This document shows, in pieces, positions 26,466 through 34,694 of a stretch of DNA of 34,694 nt. The stretch spans positions 1 through 34,694 of the forward strand of contig NZ_BJNT01000028.1 in the NCBI RefSeq assembly GCF_006539825.1. Direction: 5' to 3'. The notes beneath the pieces were generated by a model. The model made no database searches. It was given only the letters and a program-made list of their open reading frames with translations, and was not told the origin of the DNA. The DNA is from Corynebacterium variabile. Lineage in GTDB: Bacteria > Actinomycetota > Actinomycetes > Mycobacteriales > Mycobacteriaceae. Each line of letters starts with the position of its first letter. Positions within the stretch are counted from its first letter, which is position 1. The position numbers and the translations under genes were made by a program.

Positions 26466-27320
26466 ATGCCGTCAGCAGACTTCACCACCGCCCTGGCACG
26501 CGTTGATCGCGCCGTCACCCACCGAGAAGAACTGTGGGCAACCGCAGCAGCCCACATCGAAACACACCCGCTGGTGAAGGACTTCGACATCCGTCCCGAC
26601 ATGGTCCGGAGCACCGTGCAGGCCACCGCCCCCTTCCCTGTCGAGGTCTCCGTGATCTTCGGTGAGTGGCTGTACAACCTCCGCGCCGCCCTCGACTCTA
26701 TTCTTTACGAACTGGCTGTCGAAGACACGCAGAAGAATCCACCGACCGCAGCCGGCGCCCGCCAGTATCCGATCATCGCCGACGCTACGTCGTTCAGTGA
26801 AAAATCGAAACGCGCCCTGACGGGGTTGGACGAGTGGACCAGGACCGGCATCGAGAACACCCAGCCGTACCACGTGAAAACCGGCGCCAAGGGCCACGCC
26901 CTGTGGTGGCTCAATGAACTTGCCCGGCTGGACCGTCATCGGCGTCACCACCTGTTCGAGTGGCGGGTCGTTGATCTCCAGGCCCATGCCAACCCGGTGA
27001 AGTTCCAGCCCTGCCAGAGGATGTGCGACCCCGACAGAGTGTTCGTCACCGATCAGAAGCCGCTGGAGCTCGTGGCGTTTCCCCGGCGACCGTATGCTCC
27101 GCTGGTGGACACCGACCTCTCAGTCAGCTTCACCGTGCAACCTGACATTCCTTCCTGGGTCGAGCAGGCTGTGCCGGGGTTCGGAGCCGAGGCACGTCTC
27201 GACCAGCGCATGGAGGTGGTTGAAACCTGTGTGCGGAGGACCATTGAGTTGTTCCGCGACCATCTCCCTCAGCGCACGCCGTGGAACGGCAGACTCGTGA
27301 ACATCGACATGGGCATATAA
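26466..27320 (+). CDS. Uncharacterised protein with conserved LYNLRAALD motif
   Basis: 284 residues from ATG at 26466, chosen for the -10 box seven bases upstream; in-frame ATGs at 26430 and 26454 lie upstream of or within that box. The segment VIFGEWLYNLRAALDSILYE, followed by a proline/threonine loop and RQYPII, matches a widespread family of hypothetical actinobacterial proteins with G-(D/E)-xLxNLRxALD (from memory). WWLNELARLDRHRRHHLFEW follows, with a His/Arg-rich cluster (R..HRRHH). The C-terminal part is beta-rich. I know no established function. The helical core with NLRxALD is reminiscent of HEPN-like bundles, but the key R-x4-6-H is not in the usual place. It precedes the type III system by 303 bases and may be independent. 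Confidence 0.75.
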   Translation: MPSADFTTALARVDRAVTHREELWATAAAHIETHPLVKDFDIRPDMVRSTVQATAPFPVEVSVIFGEWLYNLRAALDSILYELAVEDTQKNPPTAAGARQYPIIADATSFSEKSKRALTGLDEWTRTGIENTQPYHVKTGAKGHALWWLNELARLDRHRRHHLFEWRVVDLQAHANPVKFQPCQRMCDPDRVFVTDQKPLELVAFPRRPYAPLVDTDLSVSFTVQPDIPSWVEQAVPGFGAEARLDQRMEVVETCVRRTIELFRDHLPQRTPWNGRLVNIDMGI

Positions 27321-27623
27321 ATCGACCCCGGGGAACCAACTGGTCGCGCTGGGGGGGATGCACGACCGGGCTCAACCCGGGGTCTGGCCACCATGGGGGA
27401 CGGCGGCTGGCATCGAGTATGGCACGCTGACGCCATCGTGGGGACCGTTTCGGCGCGGAGACCCGCTGCGCAGAATCAGGCACGCCCCCGACCCACCCCC
27501 ATAGTCGAACACATAGAACGGCATGTCCTCATCACCACGTAACCGGCCAGGTTAGCGTCCGGCCACCCGATACACTTGCTTCTCGTATCCTCCACCAACC
27601 CACACTGATGTGAAGCGAGCGCA
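27321..27623. promoter_or_regulatory. Intergenic region and likely promoter of the type III operon
   Basis: 303 bases without a gene. CCGGG-N5-CCCGG at 27366-27380 is a weak terminator-like stem after the unknown gene. TACACT at 27571-27576 is a good TAnnnT -10 for the mod gene, giving a leader of roughly 40 bases; a -35 is not obvious. CCGGCCA occurs twice, at 27543 and 27559, 16 bp apart, next to that promoter. Confidence 0.35.
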
Positions 27624-29648
27624 ATGACCAACCAGCTTCTGCAGCTGACCTGGTCCAACAAGGACCTGGCGCTGATCCCCACCGAGACCGGCAAGTACGG
27701 CTACCGCTGGGTCTCCCCCTCTGATCCTCGGTACTGCGAGACCCACACCCTGGAGATCTCCGACCATGTTGTCGGCTCCCAGACGCCGAAGGAGGACGGC
27801 GTCACCTACTCCGAGTTGGCGGACCTCGCGCCCACCGACGACAACCTGCTCATCCTCGGTGAGTCTGGCGACGTCCTGGAGGCACTGACCCGTGTCCCGG
27901 AACTCGCCGACAAGTACGCCGGCCAGATCAAGTGCATCTACATCGACCCGCCGTTCAACACTGCGCAGGCCTTCACCAACTACGAGGACAATCTGCAGCA
28001 CTCCGTCTGGCTGACGATGATGCGCGACCGTCTGCAGCACATGCACACGCTACTGTCCGCCGATGGCTCAATCTGGGTGCACCTGGATGACGTGGAAAAC
28101 CACCGCATGCGCGTGCTGCTCGACGAAGTGTTCGGACCGGAGAACTTCGTGGCTGAAGTGATCTGGCAGAAGGTCGACGGACCACGCAATGATGCGGCGC
28201 TCTTCTCATCGGATCACGACACGATCATGGTTTATCGGAAATCCCTCGCGTTTGAGGTCAACCGGCTTCCACGCTCCGCAGATATGAACGCCCGTTTCTC
28301 GAACCCGGACAACGATCCTGAGGGGGCATGGGCGGCAGACAACCCTTGCGGCCCCAATGCAGCGACTCACCAAGGCATGGTCTATGCCATCGAGCACCCG
28401 ATCACTGGTGATCTTATGTACCCGTCAATGGGCCGGTGCTGGGCTGAATCCCAGGACGCGATGTTGTCGCACATGCAAGGTTGGGCGCACTACGAACTCC
28501 GGGACATCGACGACGCGGCAGCACGAGCCCGTGTCTGCGGGATCCCACCTGAGACCGTGCGAGAGAATGTATCTGCGATCATGTTGGCTGAGCCTCTGGA
28601 AATCGCAGGTCAGAAGGCACGCCGACTTATAGACTCAGGCGAGCCGATGCCCAGGCTCATCTTCACCAAGGGCGGACTGGGACGCGCCATGCGCAAATCC
28701 CGCATCCCGGTAAAGGGACAAGTTCCCCGAACTATTTGGTTCAACGAGGATGTGAGCCACAACCGTGGTGCAGTGAAAGAGCAAACTAAACTCTTCCCCG
28801 GAGTCACCCCCTTCAAGACTCCGAAGCCCGAGCGCCTGTTGGAGCGCGTCCTCCACATCGCGACCAACCCCGGTGACATCGTCCTCGACGTCTTCGCCGG
28901 CTCCGGTACCACCGCGGCGGTCGCCCAGAAGATGGGCCGCCGGTGGGTTACCTGTGAGCTGCAGGAGGACAACTTCACCCAGTTCACCCGCCCCCGCCTG
29001 GAGAAAGTCGTCCGCGGCGAGGACCACGGTGGCATCACCACGTCCAAGGGAGAGCGGGTCCCAGCCGCCGGCACAGACCTCCCCGAGGGCATGAGTGCTG
29101 AGGACGCCCAGAAGTTCACCTCCCTGCTCAACAAGCTCGTCCGCGACGATGATGACCTGAAAAAGTGCCCCCAGGTCAAGGCGCTGAAGGCACTGTCCAA
29201 GACCACGAAGACTCCCGATACCGTCAACTGGCGCGGCGGTGGCGGATTCACCGTCGCACGTCTGTCCCCGGAATGCTTCGACTACGACGAGACGCTCGGG
29301 CTCACGTTGCTCACCGACGCAGCAACCGGCGACACCCTGATCAACTCCGTGGCCGCGAACCTTAACTTCCACCACACCCCGGATGACCCGGTGTTCCACG
29401 GCATCCGAGGCTGTATGCGCCTGGTTGTCGTCGAGGGGACTCTGCTGACCAGCCGCGTCGATGAACTGCTCGCCGAGCTGGCCGACGGTGAACTGCTCAC
29501 CATCGCCACCACCGAACCCGACGAGGCGATCCGCAGTCACCTGCGCCAGGTCAAGCGCGGCTGTCGAATGGTCCACATCCCCGACGACATTTTCCACCCC
29601 ACCACCGCCGCCGGCCTGCTCGCCGACGACACCGTCCAGGAGGCCTGA
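27624..29648 (+). CDS. mod: Type III restriction-modification methyltransferase (Mod)
   Basis: 674 residues, normal for type III Mod. The order of motifs is that of beta-class amino-methyltransferases: catalytic DPPF at 108-111 in IYIDPPFNTAQAFTNYEDNL, WLTMMRDRLQHMHTLLSADG, IWVHLDDVENHRMRVLLDEV, then a long target-recognition region, and finally the SAM loop FAGSGTT (424-430) in IVLDVFAGSGTTAAVAQKMG. Reaction: N6-adenine methylation of one strand of an asymmetric site; the protein also provides target recognition for Res. The tetrapeptide ends in Phe rather than the more usual Tyr. ATG at 27624 follows a GAAGCGAG stretch. The gene ends four bases before the res start, so the two are co-transcribed. 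No simple-repeat tract was noticed, so no phase variation is suggested. Confidence 0.93.
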   Translation: MTNQLLQLTWSNKDLALIPTETGKYGYRWVSPSDPRYCETHTLEISDHVVGSQTPKEDGVTYSELADLAPTDDNLLILGESGDVLEALTRVPELADKYAGQIKCIYIDPPFNTAQAFTNYEDNLQHSVWLTMMRDRLQHMHTLLSADGSIWVHLDDVENHRMRVLLDEVFGPENFVAEVIWQKVDGPRNDAALFSSDHDTIMVYRKSLAFEVNRLPRSADMNARFSNPDNDPEGAWAADNPCGPNAATHQGMVYAIEHPITGDLMYPSMGRCWAESQDAMLSHMQGWAHYELRDIDDAAARARVCGIPPETVRENVSAIMLAEPLEIAGQKARRLIDSGEPMPRLIFTKGGLGRAMRKSRIPVKGQVPRTIWFNEDVSHNRGAVKEQTKLFPGVTPFKTPKPERLLERVLHIATNPGDIVLDVFAGSGTTAAVAQKMGRRWVTCELQEDNFTQFTRPRLEKVVRGEDHGGITTSKGERVPAAGTDLPEGMSAEDAQKFTSLLNKLVRDDDDLKKCPQVKALKALSKTTKTPDTVNWRGGGGFTVARLSPECFDYDETLGLTLLTDAATGDTLINSVAANLNFHHTPDDPVFHGIRGCMRLVVVEGTLLTSRVDELLAELADGELLTIATTEPDEAIRSHLRQVKRGCRMVHIPDDIFHPTTAAGLLADDTVQEA

Positions 29649-29652
29649 TCTG

Positions 29653-32268
29653 ATGAACCAGTCCCACAACAAGCCTCTCGACCTGGTCCATGACGAAGGT
29701 CTCGTCAACGCCGTCGCCACCCAGTTCGACCTGCGTAATCCCAACCGGGCTGCCTTGGATGCCACCGTCGCCCGCATTGCCGGTGGCGAGTTCGACCCGC
29801 AGAATCCTCTGGTGCTCAACCTCGCTACCGGCGTGGGAAAGACCTACGTCATGGGTGCGCTGATTGAGTACCTGCGGCAGTGCGGACACTACAACGTCAT
29901 GGTCGTCACCCCAGGCCTGGTGATCCAGTCCAAGACGGTCGCCAACTTCGCCCGCAACAACCGAAAGTACATCGGCGGCTTCGATGTTCCGCCGCGGGTC
30001 TATACCCCTGACAACACCCGAGGGGCCACGGAGAACCGGAGCCAGGAGACCCTGCCGGACAGCTTCACCGGCTCTGACGTGTTCGTCTTCAACGTCCAGA
30101 ACCTCCTGGCGCCGAAGAAATCCGACCAGGACACCCTCGGCACCACCATGGAGGCCCGGCGGGCGAAGGTCCGCCGGTTCAGCGAGACCGACGGCAACGT
30201 CTACGAGTACCTCCAGTCCCTCGACGACCTGGTGATCATCGCCGACGAGTCCCACCTCTACGGCAGCGACGCCAAGGCGTTCAACGCCGCGCTGAAGGAG
30301 CTGGACCCGGCGGTCACCATCGGACTGACCGCATCCGCCGAGCCCGGCGACGACATCGTCTTCCGGTACCCGCTGTACCAGGCGATCACCGACCGCTACG
30401 TCAAGCGCCCGGTGATCGTGTGCCGGGCCACCGACTACTCCGAATACGCCGACGCCGAAGAACGCCAGCTGCGCGACGGTCTCGCCGTGCTGCGGGCCAA
30501 GGCCGCGGAGTACCTGAAGTACACCCGCAACAACCCCACGGTGACTCCGGTCCGCCCGGTGATGCTGGTGACCTGCTCCGACATCGACCACGCCAGCGAG
30601 GTCGCCTCCCTTCTCTCAGGACCCGGCTACGTCGGTGATCGCACGCGGGTCCTGCAGGTCGACTCCCAACATGACGACGAGGACACCCGCCGCCGGCTCG
30701 ACGCCATCGACACCCCGGACTCCACCGTCGAGGCCGTGGTGTCGGTCGGCAAGCTGCGCGAGGGCTGGGACGCCCGCAACGTTGCGGTGATCGTCTCGCT
30801 GCGTGCCATGGCCTCTGAGGTGTTGACCCAGCAGACCATGGGCCGCGGCCTGCGACTGCCGTTCAAGGCATACACCGGCGTGGAGACCATCGACCAGCTC
30901 GACATCATCGCCCACAAGTCCTACGTGAATTACCTTAAAAGCGAAGACGCACTGAAGGTGTTCGGTATCGAGCAGGGCGCCGCGCCGGCTCCCGCCGGCG
31001 ACGGAGACCACATGACAGGCGGGACTGTAGAGGTCGAGGTCCCAGTGACCCCGGGTACGAACGAGACCGTCCCCGTGCCGTTTGTCGGCCCGACTGACGG
31101 CACGGGAAGCACTCCTGACGACACTCAGCCGGCCACCGGCGGTGACGTTCCCGGGAAGACCTTGACGGGAACCATTCAGCCGGTCGAGCCCCGGTCTGTC
31201 ATTGGCATCAACGAACTCGATGATGGCGAGGAGGTGCCAGAGCCGGAGGAAGTTCCGGAACCAGTCACCGTCGAGATCAACGAGAAGTTCTCCGACGCGA
31301 CATTCCTGTTTCCTTCGTCCACCATGGGAACCCACGTGGACCCCTTCTCCCTGTCGGCGGTCACCGACGACCAGGTGCGAGAGGCCATGGCGAAGGTATC
31401 GGTCGAGGGAGTGCAGTTGGACCGGCGGAAAGTGGAGACTAATGACGGGAAGATCCGTCTGGCCCCCACCACACGCGCAACAGGTGGTGCAGATGTCGTA
31501 GACGACGACTTCGTCAACCGGGTGCTTGCCCAGGAGGCTGTCGGAACCCGTACGTTCACGCCCACCGAGAGGAACATGAGGATCCTGAACGCGCGGATCC
31601 TCATCCCGTTCCTCGGATTGGTCGGTCGTGAGCCGTGGACGGAAAAGGCCCTGGAAAGCGCTCGCAAAGAAATCCAGGTGCTTCTTAAGTCCGCGAAGAA
31701 GGATTTCGTGGGAAGCAATACGAGGCTGGTGCCCGAGATCAGTCCGGTCAAGCTGCCTGTGGTCTCTTCGTTCACGTTGCCGGTCGGAGTGGAGCTCCTC
31801 CCCGTCGTGGAGCCTGATGACCTGTTGGGTACGTTTACCAGGCAAGGCCACTACGGCCCGTGGGAGAACAACAGCCTGTTCAACGCTGCTCAGTTCGACT
31901 CCCTGAGCGCGGAGTACAAGCTGGCCTACATGCTGAACTTCGATCCCGAGGTCCAGTGGTGGAAGCGGCTGTACCCGGGTGACAAGGCACGTTTCGCCTG
32001 GTCCGGCGGCGACCGGTACTACAACCCCGACTTCGTGGTCCGGGACAACGACGGCAACTACTGGATCATCGAGGCGAAGGCAACGTCGAAGATCGACGAC
32101 ACCGAGGTCCAGGAGAAACGTCGGGTCGCCGAAGCTGTGATGCGTGAGATCACCGGTGACGACCGTTTCCCGCAGCAGTGGGGCTATGTCCTGGCTTCGG
32201 AGACGGACATCGAGGCTGTGGACTCATGGCAGGGGCTGCTCGGCAGGACGGCCCCGGTCTGGTCGTAG
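29653..32268 (+). CDS. res: Type III restriction endonuclease subunit (Res)
   Basis: 871 residues from ATG at 29653; an open frame extends upstream but only within mod. SF2 motor: Walker A ATGVGKT (58-64), DESH (198-201) in LVIIADESHLYGSDAK, IGLTASAEP (motif III), VVSVGKLREGWDARNVAVIV (motif V) and QQTMGRGLRLPF (motif VI, around 397-401). The nuclease is at the C-terminus: NPDF (D793) and EAK (807-809), a PD-(D/E)XK site with normal spacing. It cleaves DNA when two unmodified sites are engaged together with Mod, using ATP. Residues about 450-545 form a Pro/Thr/Gly/Glu-rich linker (TVEVEVPVTPGTNETVPVPF and VPEPEEVPEPVTVE), longer and more acidic than I recall for the family. Confidence 0.93.
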   Translation: MNQSHNKPLDLVHDEGLVNAVATQFDLRNPNRAALDATVARIAGGEFDPQNPLVLNLATGVGKTYVMGALIEYLRQCGHYNVMVVTPGLVIQSKTVANFARNNRKYIGGFDVPPRVYTPDNTRGATENRSQETLPDSFTGSDVFVFNVQNLLAPKKSDQDTLGTTMEARRAKVRRFSETDGNVYEYLQSLDDLVIIADESHLYGSDAKAFNAALKELDPAVTIGLTASAEPGDDIVFRYPLYQAITDRYVKRPVIVCRATDYSEYADAEERQLRDGLAVLRAKAAEYLKYTRNNPTVTPVRPVMLVTCSDIDHASEVASLLSGPGYVGDRTRVLQVDSQHDDEDTRRRLDAIDTPDSTVEAVVSVGKLREGWDARNVAVIVSLRAMASEVLTQQTMGRGLRLPFKAYTGVETIDQLDIIAHKSYVNYLKSEDALKVFGIEQGAAPAPAGDGDHMTGGTVEVEVPVTPGTNETVPVPFVGPTDGTGSTPDDTQPATGGDVPGKTLTGTIQPVEPRSVIGINELDDGEEVPEPEEVPEPVTVEINEKFSDATFLFPSSTMGTHVDPFSLSAVTDDQVREAMAKVSVEGVQLDRRKVETNDGKIRLAPTTRATGGADVVDDDFVNRVLAQEAVGTRTFTPTERNMRILNARILIPFLGLVGREPWTEKALESARKEIQVLLKSAKKDFVGSNTRLVPEISPVKLPVVSSFTLPVGVELLPVVEPDDLLGTFTRQGHYGPWENNSLFNAAQFDSLSAEYKLAYMLNFDPEVQWWKRLYPGDKARFAWSGGDRYYNPDFVVRDNDGNYWIIEAKATSKIDDTEVQEKRRVAEAVMREITGDDRFPQQWGYVLASETDIEAVDSWQGLLGRTAPVWS

Positions 32269-32280
32269 TCCCCGTATCGG

Positions 32281-32323
32281 ACAACGACCCTCACCATCAC
32301 CGGTGAGGGTCGTTGTTCTGTCT
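32281..32323 (+). terminator. Strong intrinsic terminator of the type III operon
   Basis: ACAACGACCCTCACC (32281-32295) pairs perfectly over 15 bases with 32302-32316 around the 6-base loop ATCACC, followed by TCTGTCTT. It begins 12 bases after the res stop. Confidence 0.88.
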
Positions 32324-32391
32324 TGTGGTTGCACACGTCGATAACTCGAACAGGCTGTCGAGTTCAGGTCAGTCACGGTCCGCCCGTCGAC

Positions 32392-32446
32392 TAGAATCTG
32401 TACCAACAGTATCGACAACGGGTTCGATACGAGAGATCCCAGGGAA
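32392..32446 (+). promoter_or_regulatory. Promoter and ribosome-binding site of the 32451 gene
   Basis: TAGAAT at 32392-32397 is a good -10. AGGGAA at 32441-32446 lies four bases before TTG at 32451, marking that codon as the likely start. No clear -35. Confidence 0.45.
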
Positions 32447-32450
32447 AACA

Positions 32451-32915
32451 TTGCACGACTATCTCGTAGCCATCTTCGGCGGCGTGAGCTCCGGCCTCAT
32501 TGTGGCACTGGTGCTGGCCATCTTCCGGATCATGGACAAACCGCCGTTCGAGGCCACCGCCGGACCAGATAGCACCGTAACCATCATCAACAACCGACTC
32601 CGCCCTGCCGTGATCGGCGGAACGTGGATGATGTGTGAGGGATCAGTCGTCTCCGAGCGCAGCCCACGCGGAGGGAATCACGGCATTCTTCTTCGCCCAA
32701 GGGTCTCGACGGTTCTGGAGCGCAGCCAGCACCTCGCACCTGGACAGACTTTCGATATGACCATCCGATACATTCCCCTCTGGCGCCACTTAAGCAGGAA
32801 GCTCCCCTCCGACCACCTGCACTGGCAGATGGACCCGACAGCTCTAGTTACCAACGGCAACGAAGACCACCAGCGAAAGTGGCACCGCTTCCCCATCATC
32901 CTGAAGTCGGCGTGA
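32451..32915 (+). CDS. Membrane-anchored protein of unknown function
   Basis: 154 residues from TTG at 32451; the frame is open to ATG at 32313, but that start falls inside the res terminator and upstream of the -10 box, so it is rejected. One N-terminal membrane helix (YLVAIFGGVSSGLIVALVLAIF) is followed by IMDKPPFEA and a soluble beta-rich domain with TVTIINNRLRPAVIGGTW, VSERSPRGGNHGILLRPR and LAPGQTFDMTIRYIPLW. The soluble part looks like a beta-sandwich. No family recognised. It is followed at 15 bases by the zinc-ribbon gene, so the two probably form one transcript; a membrane component next to a possible effector is common in defence cassettes, though that is inference. Confidence 0.65.
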   Translation: MHDYLVAIFGGVSSGLIVALVLAIFRIMDKPPFEATAGPDSTVTIINNRLRPAVIGGTWMMCEGSVVSERSPRGGNHGILLRPRVSTVLERSQHLAPGQTFDMTIRYIPLWRHLSRKLPSDHLHWQMDPTALVTNGNEDHQRKWHRFPIILKSA

Positions 32916-32930
32916 CGGGGGCAGAAGAAT

Positions 32931-33977
32931 ATGACGACGCACACTTACCCCAATAACGAGCGCCCCATCAACTTCTTCAGAGACAGATACATGTTGTGCC
33001 ATCAGTGTGGACATATTTTCACCGCCAACCTGGAAATACTTGAAGCACTGGAACAAGTAGAGGAATCTTGCCCGGCCTGTGGAATCACTTGCAAGGATGA
33101 AGAATCCCCTCGGGTGACCGCGGACCCGTACGCTCCAATTCTCGATCCGGAGAATGTCAATCGTTTTACATGGTATCATACCAGTACAATTCCAGACTGG
33201 CCACAAGCTAAGTTTGACCCCACATTCGATAAACCGGTTTGGTTCATAGAAAACCTAAGGAACACCCTGGGTGGAGAATCGTTTAATCAATTTATTGAAG
33301 ATGCAAAATCCGTTGCCCTTCATGTAGGCACTTACGAATCAGCGATTCATAATATGCTCAGACGAATTGACGAGCAGGACTCCTTTGGGAAGCCCTTCTA
33401 TCTCTACCGCGTTACACTTAGAGACGATGCCGTGACCGCAGAGAAGTGTGATGCCGAGTTTAATGGAATTTTCGGCGACGTAAAACTATCTGACGCATGC
33501 CCCGAAGGGATCGACACAGCACGCTATGTCAATTCCCGCGAGGATCCAGGGAGTATTTCACTCGCCCTCCGACGAAGCGCCATCGCTGCCATTCAGAGAA
33601 TTGAGGTACCTTTGCCAAAGATAAATTGCACAGTTTGGCAAGAATCTGCGATTGTCGCCATTCAGTCGGCAACCTACAAAGAGCCGGTGAGGGAACCAGG
33701 AAATCCATTTTGGGATTTAATTCATGCGCGCGATCCAAAAACGCCAGAAGATAAAATGAGAAGTGCCAAAGTTGACGAAGCTCGTAAGATAGGTACGAAA
33801 CTATCAACTCACGTTCCATGCAATATGCGGAGACATTTCATTTCTGCACTGCGCCTTGAAGGGCGCACCGCGAATGAGTGGGCCCTTTATGCCGCCGGAA
33901 TACTTGAGCTGATCGGCAACTCCGAGAATGTACTTTCCGTCCTGGACGATCAACAGCTCAGGCCAGTACTTCCCTAA
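32931..33977 (+). CDS. Zinc-ribbon protein with weak ADP-ribosyltransferase-like motifs
   Basis: 348 residues. The N-terminus has a four-cysteine ribbon: C23-x2-C26 and C47-x2-C50 (MLCHQCGHIFT and ESCPACGIT), separated by a leucine/glutamate helix. Then comes FTWYHTSTIPDWP (79-91) and, about 45 residues later, ALHVGTYESAIHNMLRR (129-145), then FYLYRVTL. The spacing of WYHxT and LHxGTxExA resembles the H-x-T and G-T elements of ART/RES-type folds (KptA-like, RES toxins), but it is only a resemblance. The DNA is clearly more AT-rich than the type III genes, pointing to separate acquisition. No full family match. AGAAG lies just upstream of the ATG. Confidence 0.7.
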   Translation: MTTHTYPNNERPINFFRDRYMLCHQCGHIFTANLEILEALEQVEESCPACGITCKDEESPRVTADPYAPILDPENVNRFTWYHTSTIPDWPQAKFDPTFDKPVWFIENLRNTLGGESFNQFIEDAKSVALHVGTYESAIHNMLRRIDEQDSFGKPFYLYRVTLRDDAVTAEKCDAEFNGIFGDVKLSDACPEGIDTARYVNSREDPGSISLALRRSAIAAIQRIEVPLPKINCTVWQESAIVAIQSATYKEPVREPGNPFWDLIHARDPKTPEDKMRSAKVDEARKIGTKLSTHVPCNMRRHFISALRLEGRTANEWALYAAGILELIGNSENVLSVLDDQQLRPVLP

Positions 33978-34069
33978 GGGAAAGCGATCCGCGTAGAGCC
34001 CACTCTGACCAGCGCAGAACTGGACACATGCTCTAGCCAACGGCCTGTCATGTCCCTCACCCTCGGCCC

Positions 34070-34694
34070 ATGAGCGCCGCCCCGGACCCGAACCGCATCG
34101 CCTTCATCGGCGACCTCCACGGCAAGCCCAACGCCTTCGAGCAGACCCTTGACCTCGCCGTGTCCGTCGGCGCGGCGACAATCATCCAGACCGGCGACTT
34201 CGGCTTCCATCACCCCGCCGACCTCGAACTCCTGCAACTCATCCTCGACGAACGCGTCCCAGGCATCGACTACCGGATCATCGACGGCAACCACGAGGAC
34301 TTCTCCCTCCTGAACCCCGACGCCACCGACCCCACCGCCCTGACCCGCTCCATCACCCACATGCCCCGCGGGCTACGCACCACCATCGCCGGGATCGACA
34401 TGCTGTTCCTCGGCGGGGCGACCTCCACCGACCGGAAGTGGCGCACCGAGAGCGTGGACTGGTTCCCCACCGAGCACATCACCGACGCCCAGGTCGATTG
34501 CGCTATCACCGCCGTCGGCACTACTCCCAGCCCGGTGGACATCCTCGTCACCCACGAGACCGGGTCAGCAGCGTTCACTGCCCTGGCCGCAGGCAGTGCA
34601 CACGCCCGGGACAAGGCCGCTGACCCTCTCAGCCAGGCCGACCGTGCCCGCATCGACCGGATCCTCGCGGCTGTGCACCCGGCCGTCCACGTTC
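34070..34694 (+). CDS. Metallophosphoesterase, C-terminus cut by the window edge
   Basis: An open frame of 208 codons from ATG at 34070 to the right edge. All early calcineurin-like motifs are present: IAFIGDLHG (D-x-H), QTGDFGFH (GD), IDGNHEDF (GNHE) and ILVTHETGS (H), which bind the two metal ions. Length to date and motif spacing fit a cytosolic calcineurin-like phosphoesterase of about 230-280 residues. The substrate (nucleotide, phosphoprotein or nucleic acid) cannot be told. Composition returns to the high GC of the chromosome, so this may mark the end of the accessory island. Minus-strand frames covering it are shorter and shadow it. Confidence 0.88.
   Translation, partial: MSAAPDPNRIAFIGDLHGKPNAFEQTLDLAVSVGAATIIQTGDFGFHHPADLELLQLILDERVPGIDYRIIDGNHEDFSLLNPDATDPTALTRSITHMPRGLRTTIAGIDMLFLGGATSTDRKWRTESVDWFPTEHITDAQVDCAITAVGTTPSPVDILVTHETGSAAFTALAAGSAHARDKAADPLSQADRARIDRILAAVHPAVHV

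Noticed and set aside
29551..31851. Long minus-strand frames opposite res (346 and 411 codons)
   Set aside because: Val/Gly/Asp-rich antisense shadows of a gene with a complete motor and nuclease.
32313..32450. ATG at 32313 as start of the membrane-anchored protein
   Set aside because: It lies within the res terminator stem and upstream of the -10 box at 32392; the TTG at 32451 has a ribosome-binding site.

Overview
The window is high-GC DNA from an actinobacterium. The evidence is the codon bias, TAnnnT-type -10 boxes, several apparently leaderless starts and the gene families present (actinobacterial XRE/MltR-type regulators, HxlR, DHA2 transporters, NarL two-component systems beside FtsX-type ABC exporters). 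This fits the Mycobacteriales (for example Corynebacterium or a relative), but no marker here fixes the genus. I found no tRNA, rRNA or CRISPR array.

Region A (1-7316) is a defence-type island. A gene of unknown function runs off the left edge on the minus strand (1-1044). Facing it is a tightly coupled plus-strand operon: a small excisionase-type HTH protein, two N6-adenine-methylase-like proteins with complementary motifs, a GIY-YIG nuclease fused to an SF2 helicase, and a protein with an AbiJ-type N-terminus and a HEPN-like R-x6-H motif. All junctions overlap. The set looks like a restriction-modification plus abortive-infection hybrid that I cannot match to a named system. It is the main candidate for an undescribed system.

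Region B (7518-21457) is a chain of self-contained stress and efflux modules, each with its own regulator: HxlR/RidA; XRE-cupin/methyltransferase/MFS; TetR/quinone oxidoreductase; XRE/oxidoreductase with a divergent MFS pump; and sensor kinase/NarL regulator/ABC exporter. Several divergent promoters carry clear operator-like repeats: four GTAT nonamers at exact 9-bp spacing, a 14-bp perfect palindrome and a 19-bp perfect palindrome.

Region C (21577-25914) holds a small membrane protein gene, then a probable mobile unit: a tyrosine-recombinase-like protein lacking the catalytic tyrosine, translationally coupled to a DDE-transposase-like protein, preceded by a 33-codon leader ORF and bounded by strong hairpins. 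No terminal repeats were found by eye.

Region D (25936-34694) is a second accessory island: an orphan ribbon-helix-helix protein, an unknown protein with a leaderless-type promoter, a type III restriction-modification pair (Mod and Res) closed by a 15-bp perfect hairpin terminator, then a two-gene AT-richer cassette (membrane-anchored protein plus a zinc-ribbon protein with weak ADP-ribosyltransferase-like motifs). A metallophosphoesterase gene runs off the right edge. Two unrelated restriction systems therefore flank a block of ordinary chromosomal resistance genes.
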